A stretch of DNA of 64,000 bases, taken from positions 86,260,008 to 86,324,007 of the forward strand of contig CM072513.1 in the NCBI GenBank assembly GCA_036898135.1. Reading direction: 5' to 3'. The stretch's first letter is position 1; every line of letters begins with the position of its first letter. The notes below the pieces were generated by a model. That model searched no databases. It was not told where the DNA came from and worked only from the letters and a program-made list of their open reading frames with translations. Below are positions 22,151 through 33,109 of the stretch, in pieces. Origin of the DNA: Oncomelania hupensis (Eukaryota > Mollusca > Gastropoda > Littorinimorpha > Pomatiopsidae). Both the position numbers and the translations under genes were made by a program.

Positions 22151-22785
22151 GTTATTAATTTATGAATTCATCCCCCCTGCTCCCCACCCACCACGGAGTC
22201 CAACAAGGGGATGCGTCCAAGCGGAAAATCCAGCAAGGGAGCGCACCAGGGCTACAGGGGGGATATACACCCAGACAATCCCGCACTGCCACTACGGTTT
22301 TGTTCAAGTTTGACCCATGAGCCGCAGCCTTCTAGCAGAGCTAGGGCAATACACGACCAGCCGCTTGACTGACGCGGGCCACGCCAGCCTCCCGTCTAGG
22401 AGAAGTCCGGGCCAAAGAGGTGTGTTAGTGTGAGGGACCGCAGTCCCTCAGGGACCTCAACCTCCAGGATCCCATTCTCCCCCGACACGGGTTGCCCTGC
22501 ACGGCAAACGCAGGGGGCCAAGAGAAGGCCACAGAGAAAACGAAGAGTAGAAAAAGAAGGAGTGATGGGGAAAAAGAAGACAGGGAAAGTCCGGTAAGGC
22601 AGAAGAAAGGGAGTCAAAACTGCATAGTATGTTGGGAGAATTTAAGGGTGAAGAGAATATAGGTGAAAGGACCAATAAGACAGAAACAAGACAAAAGAGA
22701 AGAAAAAGGAGTAGGCAACTTGGTCACCCAGCCAGAGAGAGGCATGGGGTCCACCCCCGGCGCGCGGAGCCGAGCCCGTGGGGGC
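22151..22785 (-). promoter_or_regulatory. LINE 5' UTR / internal promoter region
   Basis: GC-rich non-coding sequence upstream of ORF1 that begins exactly at the 13 bp target duplication, so it is taken as the element's 5' UTR. Such LINEs carry an internal promoter here; no specific element is identified. Confidence 0.65.
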
Positions 22786-23050
22786 AAACATCAGTATAAA
22801 TCATCAATAAAACACATACATATAAAATGCCTATAGTGCTAAATAATAACATCATAGGAAGCCCTAGTGACCACCCGGCAGAAAGCGTCCAACACTCCCA
22901 AGCTGATCCAACAGACCTCATACACAAACAGAAGAGTTTTCAAGAAAAAAGGTAGGTCATTGATCTAGCGAAGAAGAGCAAATGAGGAAGACAGCGACAG
23001 TGGGAATTTAAAGCACTAAATTTTCCAGAAAGTGGGGATACTATTTATAC
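22786..23050 (-). repeat. Older LINE 3'-UTR copy, 5' part
   Basis: Continuation of the copy at 16447-16690 beyond the younger insertion. It matches 29800-30120 and, inverted, 39930-40060 (for example 'acacatacatataaaatgcc'). Confidence 0.75.
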
Positions 23051-23292
23051 TGAAACCCCCGGCACTCCGGGGGTACTGTTGCCGCAGTGAATCGGTCTTG
23101 CCTATAAAGGAAAGACAGGTTTTCAACTGGGGCTTTCACTTTTCCCTTTATAGGTTAGAACAATCTACAGTGGCAAGACAGCTCATGACCCCAAGGGGTA
23201 CATAAGTGAGTAAACACATACGTATGTTACCCCTTCCTCCCCCTCCCCAATTTCTGTCTCTTCACTTCCTTTCCATTTTACGCAGCCGGCCT

Positions 23293-23359
23293 TAAGATTT
23301 ATGATTGCCGTTGTTCTTCTCTATGAAATGGATAAGAACAACGGCAATCATAAATCTTA
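23293..23359. repeat. Perfect 26 bp inverted repeat (hairpin)
   Basis: Arms 23293-23318 and 23334-23359 are perfectly complementary, with a 15 bp loop. The arm includes atttatgattgccgttgttc. It could form a cruciform, but nothing shows a function. Nothing else is recognised from 23051 to 23857. Confidence 0.85.
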
Positions 23360-23857
23360 TTTATTACCAAGCTGCGACGCTCTCACATAGAGTGTATACC
23401 CTGCAGATTGGCCTAATACTTAGCTGGAGAGAACCCAGTAATATTTTATTTGTATGTGAAATATGGGGCGGAGGTGTCTAAAAATGACACGTATTGCAGA
23501 CCTAAGTAGCATTTTATCGTGCCATTTTAAACATCTTTATTGCATGATTATACAAGCAAAGGCGTTCGTTGGCTATATGCATGACTGTGCCTTCGTAGCA
23601 TACATGCGTGTATATTAAACTATCACACTAGCTGCTACATAGATTAAGTGACACTTTCATTGGGAACACCAAGTTATCGTTGGTTTTTTTTTTTTTTTGT
23701 GTTTTTTTTTACAAAGTATGAGACGCTGCTCTTTTGTGTCCAAATTGGAGGAGGAATGTCTACCCTCAACCCCCCACTTCCAACCTTTTTTCCTCCCTCT
23801 CTTTCCTTTAGCCCACCCGTGCTGTGAGTATGACGGTCTCGGCTTGCTACTTCCTTG

Positions 23858-23922
23858 GAAGAAGAAGAAGAAGAAGAAGAAGAAGAAGAAGAAGAAGAAG
23901 AAGAAGAAGAAGAAGAAGAAGG
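23858..23922 (+). repeat. (GAA)n microsatellite
   Basis: About 20 uninterrupted GAA units. It creates Lys-rich or Phe-rich apparent ORFs on the two strands, which are not genes. Confidence 0.95.
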
Positions 23923-23999
23923 AGAACAACAACGACAAAACGGGATTTTTGTGTTTTGCTTGTTTGTTTTTTGTTTGTTTGATTGTTGACACTTTATTT

Positions 24000-24312
24000 T
24001 CCCTTTGTATCGGGAAATTCTGGGACGCCTCCCCTGGGGAAGGTGTAGTCGCAGCCTGTGGCGCGCCCAAACCCAACCTATACCTAATATGTGTGGGTGG
24101 GTGTGGGTGTGTGTGTTTTAATACTAATTTTGCTGGGGAAGCAAACCGGATTCCTGGAGAAAACCCCGAGAGGTTGCCGGACTCGAAAGTAAATAATATT
24201 CGGAGAAACATAACGCCCGGAGGCTGGATCGATCCCACACCTGTCAGGCGCCATTGGTTTTTAGCCTGTGGACAAGTCAAGTTAGTGTCGCCTTAGACGC
24301 GGCCACAACACT
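24000..24312 (-). repeat. tRNA-type SINE copy (family A), fullest
   Basis: On the minus strand it begins near 'gttgtggccgcg', has a B-box-like ggtgtgggatcgatcc, a 'ggcgttatgtttctccgaata' block, a 'ctctcggggttttctcc' block, and a 'gcgactacaccttccccagg' tail. Other copies are at 30-235 and 32785-33060. Confidence 0.7.
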
Positions 24313-25566
24313 ATAAGAAGGAAACGTAGCTTTAACAGACTTTTGAAACATGTTAAAACGTGGACTTCAAAGACAATGTCCTGCGATGACTTAAATTAAT
24401 TTTTATTTTTATTTTTTAATTGTGCATATTTTTTGTAGTTGTTTTTGTTGACATTTTATTATGCTGACTATTAAAAAGCTTGCTGGGAAATTTTGAATAG
24501 GGGCAAGACAATAAGAGTTTGGAATAGATCTACACTGGTGAGCGCATCTCAAAGCCCAATCATTTTTTATACCACTGAAAAGAAAAATTGATGGGTCTCT
24601 GATACACATTAAAAAAAAATAAAAAATAAAAATAATAATAATAATTATAATAACACACGATGAACACAAATTTCGAGATTTTATTCTCTGATATGAAGCA
24701 TCAGCATAAGTATGCATACAGAGAGGTTGATAAACATCAACATACAAGTGTCATAATTAACATGTAAGTCTACAGGCAAAATCTTGGGACCGGACACACG
24801 CAGTACATTTCCACAACAGTGAGCATGTTATATAGGCTTCTGGGTTGTTGTAATTTTCCTTCATCCGTGGGATAAAATCTATTAAGTACAAGTTGCGCTA
24901 AAGTATTTTGTAGAGTAGGCCTACCTTGAAAAAAAAAGAAGGAAAAAATAGAAAGCTGAAAAAGTTATGTTGATCGCAAAGACGTTATAGTACAGGGGGA
25001 AAAAAACCCCTGTCGTCATCACTTTGTAATGACATTTGCAGAAACGTAGTCAAGGTGTTCGCAATTGGGAGCTGACCGCAAATGAAGATATCTTAACAAC
25101 AATTGATATACTGCTTTTTATCGTACAAGGTTATGTTCTAGTTATATCTGAAATCCCGTTCTTTTTTCAGAAATCCAGGATCTTACAGGAATAGTAATAT
25201 ACATTATATTTTTACATCCGTGTATATCCACTAGTATGAAAGTGGTTTGTTAGTGCAGATTTATGTGTTTTTAATAAAATTAAAAGGTAATTAAATTTTA
25301 AAATTAAAATGTGGTTTAGAATGCTACCCACAAATATTTAAAGGCATGTGCTAGCCTACATGTACGCAAATAAAAAGAGCAGAAAGAAGACGACGAAGTC
25401 GATTTTACAACTACAGTCACGAACACGGCCTCTGACACCAGTTAAAATCGGTTTGAAAATAATTTGTAACAGGACGAAAAAAAAAATCACTAGTCAATCA
25501 ATCAGTTAGTCAGTCAATTCGTACTCTTCAAAACCAAAGTTAATGATTGAAGGTGAACTGGAACAT
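24313..25566. other. AT-rich DNA, no feature recognised
   Basis: No coding potential or family resemblance seen. Short A/T runs and a small aata repeat near 24625 only. Confidence 0.4.
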
Positions 25567-25585
25567 TGAAAAAAAGAAGAAGAAG

Positions 25586-25617
<32 letters not shown>

Positions 25618-26290
25618 GATCCAGAAGAACAAGAACAAGGACAACAAGAAGAAGATCATGAAGAACAACAACAACAAGATCCAGAAGAACAAGGACAACA
25701 AGAAGAAGATCCCGAAGAAGAAGAAGAACAACAAAAACAAGATCCAGAAGAACAAGAACAAGGACAACAAGAAGAAGATCCCAAAGAAGAAGAACAACAA
25801 CAAAAACAAGATCCAGAAGAACAAGGACAACAAGAAGAAGATCCCGAAGAAGAAGAAGAACAACAAAAACAAGATCCAGAAGAACAAGGACAACAAGAAG
25901 AAGATCCCGAAGAAGAAGAACAACAACAAAAACAAGATCCAGAAGAACAAGAACAAGGACAACAAGAAGAAGATCCCGAAGAAGAACAACAACAACAAGA
26001 TCCATAAGAACAAGAACAAGGACAACAAGAAGAAGATCACGAAGAACAACAACAACAACAACAACAAGATCCATAAGAACAAGAACAAGGACAACAAGAA
26101 GAAGATCCCGAAGAACAACAACAACAACAACAACAACAAGATCCATAAGAACAAGAACAAGGACAACAAGAAGAAGATCACGAAGAACAACAACAACAAG
26201 AACGAGAAAGAGGAGAAGGAGAAGCACCTCAAGAACAAGAACGAGAGGATAAGGAGGAGGAGGAGGAGGAGGAGGAGGATAATGATCACG
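25567..26290 (+). repeat. Minisatellite with ~55-65 bp units of AAC/AAG trinucleotides
   Basis: About ten units, each with the frame 'aagatccagaagaacaa', 'ggacaacaagaagaagatcc' and a variable run of gaa and aac triplets. The unit length varies by multiples of three, so long ORFs exist on both strands (253 codons forward, 273 and 237 reverse). They encode only low-complexity Lys/Asn or Leu/Val/Phe and are not credible genes. Ends in a (gga)n tract. Confidence 0.9.
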
Positions 26291-27186
26291 ATACCAATAA
26301 ATAAATAAATAACAAATGTCCCTACCTGACTACAATAGAGTACCACACAGACATGAGCCACTATACTGGGTGGATAAAAAAATTCTATATAAAGTGAACT
26401 GATAACCGCGCTTGCATGGACTTATAAAAAAACAACAGGACTCGTAGTCTACCTTTTCACTTTCGCGCGGATCTGACTCAAAATAAACACAACATTGAGG
26501 AAGTAACCTAACCACAGTAGCTCGGTTTGTTTTTAGCACCCAAAGCGTGTAAGCTGAGGGGAACTATAGTTTTTGACAGCGTCCGTCCGTAGACCGTCCG
26601 TTCAGTGTCCGTCCGGCTGGCAAACTTGTTTTTTCCAACCTAGTTCCAGTCATTCGCCCAAAAAGGCAATCACCGAAGTCGAACGAAGCTCTCCGATGTG
26701 TTACGAAATGATGCTTGCATGACTACGACTAGCTGACATTAAAAATGATCGCTGTTGCTTCTAATTCTGTTCGATTTACACAGATTTAGCATTTCGCAAC
26801 GGTATACTTTGTTAATATGAGCATAATATGAGCACAATTATTATCGACCATATTTAATAGTTGCGTTCCTTGATTTGCATTTTGTTAGTTCTCAGCAGTA
26901 AAGGCTAATAATAGCATTGCCCATTTCCTGCCTAGAACCAAGTAGACACTGTTGTACAGTATACATAGGCTTAATCTACATTATTATATTATAAGTCAGT
27001 CTCCGCGCAGCGAAGAAGCTCACTAGCTGAATATAATTATTAGACCTGTATTGTTTGTTTTATACGTAAATAAATGTATAAACTATATTTATTTTAATTA
27101 ATAATATTTAGGCCTATACTTTATAATATTCGAATCTTGAAATTTCCGGAGAAGGACGAGTAGGCTAAGCGAATTTTTTTTTTTAT

Positions 27187-27370
27187 AACTCGAGATCAGA
27201 GTTAAATTAATAGTTAGTTATTCATTGCTTACAGGGTCCAGCGGACTGCAAAGAGCCGAATCAGAACCACAAAATCAAGACAACTCGAGATCAGAGTTAA
27301 ATTAAAAGCTTATTAGTTATTCATCCAGCGGACTGCAAAGAGCCGAATCAGGACCACAAAATCGAGACCA
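27187..27370 (-). repeat. Two tandem copies of a LINE 3'-end repeat
   Basis: Each copy contains 'aactcgagatcagagttaaa' followed by 'ccagcggactgcaaagagcc' and 'gaatcaggaccac'. Related to the four-copy array at 57033-57395 and to the LINE 3' terminus. Confidence 0.65.
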
Positions 27371-27378
27371 CAACTTCG

Positions 27379-27379
27379 C

Positions 27380-27452
<73 letters not shown>
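27379..27452 (+). repeat. (AGT)n microsatellite
   Basis: About 24 units of agt. Confidence 0.95.
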
Positions 27453-27453
<1 letters not shown>

Positions 27454-27498
27454 TAGTTATTTAGTTAAATCTTTAATTTATTTATTTGTTTTGTTTGT

Positions 27499-27499
<1 letters not shown>

Positions 27500-27566
<67 letters not shown>

Positions 27567-27572
27567 TGTTTC

Positions 27573-27643
<71 letters not shown>
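27500..27643 (+). repeat. Two (ATT)n microsatellite blocks
   Basis: About 22 units each, separated by 'gtttctttt'. The apparent Ile-rich and Tyr-rich ORFs through it are artefacts. Confidence 0.95.
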
Positions 27644-27644
<1 letters not shown>

Positions 27645-28719
27645 CTACTTTTAAAAAAAGAAAAAAAAAGAATTGTGTTCTGCTGTGCGTGCTCAATGGT
27701 GTAAATATGGTCAGTGACGTTTTGTTTGTTTTTGCTGAAGTTGGGTGTAACCCGAAATATTCAGATAGTGTTACTGGTTATTTTTTCTTTTAGATTTACC
27801 AAAGTTTTCAGATGATTTATAGAAATTTCCGCCCGCCACGCAACATTTTTTTAATACGTGTTTTTCATTAAAATACATATCATTGAAATACATATAACAA
27901 ATGTACTGTATCAGTTACAAAGAATAATATTAGTTAAATAAATAATTGCTTTGGTGCTTGTAATAAAAATGTCACTGTTTTTTGAGACCATTATAAACTT
28001 GCTTTGCCTTGTTGTGCTGAAGTGACATCAACGTATCCATAACGCTTTGAAGTTTTGTCATGGTTTTATTGTTGATATAGATGTGAAATCGTTGTATGTG
28101 TGCTTTATGTGTTATGTATTACTTTTACTCCTTATTACTAATTGTGTCAGTATATTATTCATCATAAAATAATAATAATAATAATACTAACTGCTTCAAA
28201 ATGCAAATCTCGACTTGAGCTTGAAGCTGTGCAGATCGAAATAGAATTAGATCTAGCAGCGGCTATTTATGCACTGATGTTTCACCACAGGCTCTGAAGT
28301 CTTTTCTTTTGTCTTTGTAAACTCCTAAATACGTACGTAGTATAGTATGTAATTGAGGCCTACGAAAGACGAGAATTCCCAGCCTGTGGTTTCAAGTAGT
28401 CCTCCCAGCATTCGTTCGTAAAACATCGGATAGCTCCGCTCGACTCGGAGAGCTTCGTTCGACTTCGGTAATTGCCTTTTTCGGGAAAGTGACTGGAACT
28501 AGGTTGGAAAAAACAAGTTCGCGCGTCCGGCTGTCGCTTTTAAGCAGTTTTTTGTTTTCTTTTCCTGAAAGTAATAAACGGATTTCTTTCACACGTGTTA
28601 GTCTTAAATCCAGCCTATTTCTGGCTCTGCTCTTTGGGTATGGAGGTCACTACTTTTCAGTCGGGGATAGAGCATACACGTGTTTGGAGGGAGTGAGTGC
28701 CGGTGGGGAAAAGCAAGGA

Positions 28720-28723
28720 GAGC

Positions 28724-28805
<82 letters not shown>
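28720..28805 (+). repeat. (GA)n microsatellite
   Basis: About 40 GA units. Confidence 0.95.
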
Positions 28806-28806
<1 letters not shown>

Positions 28807-28916
28807 CAGGATGTGGTGAGTTGTTTAATTTGGAGGAGCATGATATGCATATCAAAGTTTCCCAGTTGAAGAGCACTGCCCGAACAGTAATAAAGGAATA
28901 ATAATAAAAATAAAGG

Positions 28917-28993
28917 ATTGCTGTCTGAGACAACTGGGAATCGAATCCACGACCTGACGAGCAAGGTTTTCTACCCACTGAGCTTCTCTGGGA
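28917..28993 (-). repeat. tRNA-like SINE head
   Basis: The minus strand has an A-box-like agctcagtgggtaga and a B-box-like ggattcgattccc at tRNA-like spacing. No CCA-terminal acceptor pairing was confirmed, so it is read as a SINE head or tRNA-derived relic rather than a functional tRNA gene. Confidence 0.5.
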
Positions 28994-29426
28994 CCTTGTT
29001 TATCTGTTTGTCCATTTAAAAGTTAAAGATAACCGTCACAAACTCGAGAGTTCGTGTGCTGACTGTTTTTCCTTTGATAATGTAGTCCAAGGCTGTCCAG
29101 GATGTGTGGTGGGACAATTAGCCTACATGGCCTGGTAAATAAACAATGGGTTGTGCTGGGTTTTTTCTTGAACAGGACACTCCTTTAATCGTTGGCCGAC
29201 AAAATACTACTGAAGTAGGTGCTTATAGTTAGTACAGTCTGTAGGAACGTGGTATAGTAGGTTAACAACACTAACAGTCACTAACAGTTTGTTTTTTTTT
29301 TACTGCAGGCTACGGCTCTAGACGACACACGGTCTTTCGGAAGAAGAAGAAGAGAAGCTGAAACAACCCTAACGGGTATCCCCTTTACGCTTGGATGTTC
29401 GGGGACGGAAATTTACTACCCTAACG

Positions 29427-29511
29427 GGGACGGGGCCGGAGCCGGGGCCGGGGCCGGAGCCGGAGCCGGGGCCGGGGCCGGAGCCGGAGCCGGAGCCGGA
29501 GCCGGATAGCT
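29427..29511 (+). repeat. (GGRGCC)n hexanucleotide repeat
   Basis: About 13 units of ggagcc/ggggcc, directly abutting the SINE head at 29512. 28994-29426 is otherwise without recognised features. Confidence 0.9.
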
Positions 29512-29672
29512 CAGTTTGTAGAGCGGCTTACTAGTAACCGAAAGGTACCTGGTTCGAATCCCGGATTGGCGAACGTGTGACCATATTATTTTCCCCTTAC
29601 CATCAACTGGTTTGCTGGTGTCAGAATAATGCATATGTGACCAATAGTCGCCTATACTGCTCCGGTGTCATG
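29512..29672 (+). repeat. tRNA-derived SINE (family B)
   Basis: A box in ggatagctcagtttgtagag and B box in ggttcgaatcccgg, followed by a non-tRNA body with 'cgtgtgaccatattattttc'. The minus-strand copy at 36043-36242 matches closely. Confidence 0.8.
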
Positions 29673-29689
29673 GAACGACAATCTATCCT

Positions 29690-30120
29690 TACCCTAACGG
29701 TAACACTGAAGGCATTTCACCAATTTACAATAAAGGCACCCTATGCAAGGGATGCTGAGGCTAATTTATCGAACCCCCGTTTACAAAAACTAAATAGAAT
29801 ATAAACATCGTTATAAAATATTAACAAAACACATACATATAAAATGCCTTCACTGCTAAATAATAATACCATAGAAAGCCCTAGTGACCATTTGGCAGAA
29901 AGCGTCCAATATCTCCAGGCAGACCCCTTACACAAATTAGGAATTTTGGGAGAGTTTTCAAGAACAAAGGTACGTGACTGGTCTAACGAAGAACATAGTA
30001 GATTGATACAACAGAGTAGGAACGAGAAAGAACAAATGAGGATGACAGAAATAGTGGTAATTTAAAGCAATACATTTCTACAAAGTGGGGATACTATTTA
30101 TACAGAAAATCCCGGCATCC
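29690..30120 (-). repeat. LINE 3'-UTR copy (I/Nimb-like)
   Basis: Same blocks as 22786-23050 and 16447-16690, in minus orientation, here continuous across the site at which the complete LINE inserted elsewhere. Confidence 0.7.
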
Positions 30121-30845
30121 CACGGGGGAAGAGTAAACAAAACTTCAGGGCCATTTTAAATCTTTTCTGTAGGCGAAAGTTGTGACTGGGGACACCAAAA
30201 CGCAAACGTTATCTTTTGTTATATAAACAGAAGAGAGGGGGACGCGTTCTCGTAGACAGACGCCCGCGTATTTTATAGATACGGGCGCCTGTGCTAGAGC
30301 TGTAAGGCAGGCCACAAGAGCATTAATCAAGTTGGGCGCCTGTAGCTGATCCTCGTTAGCAAAGCGGTAGATAGCACACCGTCCTACGTATGACATAGAT
30401 GTGCGTGTATACATGTATGTGTGTGTGTGCGCGCGCGAGCGTGTGTGTGTTCTGTCTACTATGGCGGACGGAAAGCGCCCAACTTGAGTAAGCTTACTGC
30501 ACCTGTGGGCTTGCTGACTTTTAAAAAAAGTGCCGCCTATCAGCATGACTCATGAGGATGATAATGTTGAGGAGGAGGGGGAGATAATGATTAGGATGAG
30601 GGAGGAGGATGAGTAGGAAGAGGATCATGATAACGAAGATAAAATGTCAGGAAGGTGGAGGAGGAGGGGGGAGGGGAGAGGAGGCCGGTGGGGTTGGGAG
30701 GATGTCGGGAAGGATACCATCACTGGCCTACCATTTCGCAACACAGCCGCCGCAACCACCATCTCTAACACCAATAACAGCATTATCTTGACGTCAATGT
30801 GACATCAAGAAGAAGAAGAAGAAGAAGAAGAAGACCACCACCACC

Positions 30846-30882
<37 letters not shown>

Positions 30883-31424
30883 CTAACAACAACACTTACA
30901 TTGGATCATTTGACCGCAAGGAATAAGAAATCGGTGGCTCACTGACAGAATCAATAAACTAATTAACTTTTTATTAATTCCAACCTAGTAAAAACTACAA
31001 AGTAACTGAAAGAATACAATTAATAGAAACAAGCTGATTTAAATAGCTCGCTTACCCCGACAGCAAAGCAAGTGAATCCAACGTTGAAGAAAACGATCGA
31101 AGACCCACTCAAGCAGGCCTACGAAACACTGTTAAACTCTTTATCCAAGTATCAATGCCCAAAGGCTAATCACGACAAAAACAGTCATAGTAAACTGAAT
31201 ACCGCAATCTGATCAAACGAACCGAACGAAGTGTAGGCCTACTTCTATAGCTTGGGTCACGACAACCTCTTAAGTGCCAAAAAGTGGTGTGTACTGAGTG
31301 CGAGCGACCTTGACCGAAGCTATGAGATTACTCATGATCCCCGAACTTTAACAAAGGAACTTGCGTTAGTAGATAATATCAATTTGGTCTAAGCCTATGC
31401 GAAATAGGACGTTCCTAGCAATAT
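30121..31424. other. No gene recognised; (AAG)n and (AAC)n runs at 30806-30890
   Basis: Short gt-repeat near 30420, gag/gga-rich DNA near 30560-30700, then aag and aac trinucleotide runs. No protein or RNA gene recognised. Confidence 0.4.
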
Positions 31425-32059
31425 TAGGAAGTGGTTATAGAAAAAAAGGTCGCAGGTTCGATTCCCGCAGGGGGACGAACTTATGTGACTTAGGTTCGAG
31501 GCTTTTCAGGTCACCGATGGATTTCTTCGGGTACTCCGGTTTCCTCACTCCTTTCAATAATGGAATTGGATGCAGTCTATCTAATATTTCACAAATGAAA
31601 TTCATTTTCCGTTCCTATCCTATCCTATCCTATCCTATCCCGTAACTCGGAGGTCGTAGGGTCATCACAGATGATCGTTTAACCAGCGTAGGCTACTCCA
31701 TCTTTCCCTGCCAACAGCAACCCTGATTATTTCGCTCAGTGTCAAACCAGTCCATTCTGGAATATTGTCCCCCCACCTCTTTTAGGTCACCGAGGGATTT
31801 CTTCGGGTACTCCGGTTTCCTCCCTCCTTTCAATAATGGAATTGGATGCAGTCTATCTAACATTTCACAAATGAAATTCATTTTCCGTTCCTATCCTATC
31901 CCGTAACTCGGAGGTCGTAGGGTCACCACAGATGATCGTTTAACCAGCGTACTCCATCTTTCCCTGTCCTCAGCAACCCTGATTATTTCGCTCAGTGTCA
32001 AACCAGTCCATTCTGGAATTTAATGTTGTCCTCCCGCCTCTTTTTCGGTCTCCCTCTTC
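31425..32059. repeat. tRNA-SINE plus LINE tail, tandemly duplicated (276 bp period)
   Basis: A B-box-like ggttcgattcccgc near 31455 is followed by a SINE body and (tcctatcc)n, then a minus-strand LINE 3' tail ('ccgtaactcggaggtcgta', 'cacagatgatcgtttaacc'). The block beginning 'aggtcaccga' at 31508 repeats from 31784, giving a ~276 bp tandem duplication of the SINE-LINE composite. The LINE tail belongs to the family at 33110-33985 and 36470-37555. Confidence 0.65.
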
Positions 32060-32270
32060 TTCTACCTCCTTGCACTGTGCCTTGCAGGATGGTCGTTCTG
32101 TCTTCTCTAATAACGACTTTCTTTTACATCACCACATGTTTGAGTAATGACTGTGTGTTTGTTGTATTATGTAGAAGCACCTGTACATGTAAGCGTGTAT
32201 GTTGGGTACAGATCGCCGCGTTCTGAGTCTGATTTATGAATAAGTCGCGTTTAGGATCCATTATTGTTAT

Positions 32271-32279
32271 TATTAGGCC

Positions 32280-32368
<89 letters not shown>
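32271..32368 (+). repeat. (ATT)n microsatellite
   Basis: About 30 units of att. 32369-32784 shows nothing recognisable. Confidence 0.95.
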
Positions 32369-32372
<4 letters not shown>

Positions 32373-32784
32373 ACCGCGTTCATTATCATTTTAATATTTA
32401 AGTGTTCAAAAGTGTTCATTCTTGTTCAGTTAATTTAAAATTTATGTGTCTTAAATGTTGTTGTTCCTTTTGAATTCCGGTATTATGTCCTTCGCAAGCG
32501 TCTTTTGAACATGCCCTTTAGGCAAAAGCTGAAGGACTTGCTGCTATCTGCCAGATTGATCCCTTCCTTGCAAACTTTTAAACGGACTTACTTCTTTAGA
32601 ACTCTGAAACTATATGTTGTACAAACTTTAAATTTACTCATAAGATGCGACCGCGTTTGGTGTTCATGTTGAATTAAAAAAGTCATTTTTGATAAAAGGT
32701 GGACTTGCTGCCTTCTGCCAATGCACGGCAACTTTCCCGACGCACGTTGGTTTCAACGAAGAAAAAGTACGCTATTTTCAACAT

Positions 32785-33060
32785 ACAGTCCAATGGCGCC
32801 TGACAGGTGTGGGTTCGATCCAGCACCTGGGCGTTATGTTTCTCTAAATACTACATGTATTTACTTTCGACTCTGGCAACGTCTCGGGGGTTTTCTCCGG
32901 GTACTCGGAACTCCGGTTTGCTCCCCCAGTAAAAATTTCAAAAATTTAAAAACTCAACAACTAATGTTAGGTAGGTTGGGTTTGGGCGCGCCACAGGCTG
33001 CGACTACGCTTTCCCCAGGAGAGGCGGCCCAGAATTTCCCTATGGAAAAGGGACAATAAG
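32785..33060 (+). repeat. tRNA-type SINE copy (family A)
   Basis: Plus-orientation copy: 'atggcgcctgacaggtgtgg', 'gttcgatccagc', 'gggcgttatgtttctc', then 'ggcgcgccacaggctgcgac'. The tail ends before an A-rich run. Confidence 0.7.
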
Positions 33061-33109
33061 GTAAATAAAAAAAAAATATAAAACAAATTTTTAAAAAAAT
33101 CTTCCTAGA

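Larger units (their letters stand above)
16691..22785 (-). mobile_element. Full-length I-superclade LINE with 13 bp TSD, nested in an older copy
   Basis: 6.1 kb non-LTR retrotransposon on the minus strand. The flanks carry identical 13 bp aaacatcagtata (16678-16690; 22786-22798). Order: GC-rich 5' UTR, ORF1 with three CCHC knuckles, ORF2 with AP endonuclease, RT and RNase H, a short 3' UTR ending 'ggacctaaagcaataat', and a tattg-type repeat tail. RNase H in ORF2 points to the I superclade (I/Nimb-like); the exact clade is not settled. ORF2 has about three frameshifts, so this copy is inactive. Confidence 0.88.
26621..28520. repeat. Inverted repeat pair (arms 26621-26714 and 28408-28520)
   Basis: The two arms share about 95-110 bp in opposite orientation, including 'ggaactaggttggaaaaaac' and 'gagcttcgttcgacttcgg'. 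The right arm has an extra ~18 bp partial duplication. The interior is AT-rich with microsatellites. They may be terminal repeats of a non-autonomous element or two opposed copies of one short repeat. 27644-28390 holds nothing else recognised. Confidence 0.6.

Noticed and set aside
25540..26361. ORFs of 237-273 codons through the AAC/AAG minisatellite
   Set aside because: Composition is only repeat triplets; open frames follow from units that are multiples of three.
27486..27793. Ile-rich and Tyr-rich ORFs
   Set aside because: Translations of (ATT)n microsatellites.
28489..28978. ORFs with (RE)n or (LS)n
   Set aside because: Translations of the (GA)n tract in both directions.
29505..29572. 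Functional tRNA gene
   Set aside because: A and B boxes are present, but a SINE body follows and the same unit recurs at 36043-36242, so it is a SINE head.
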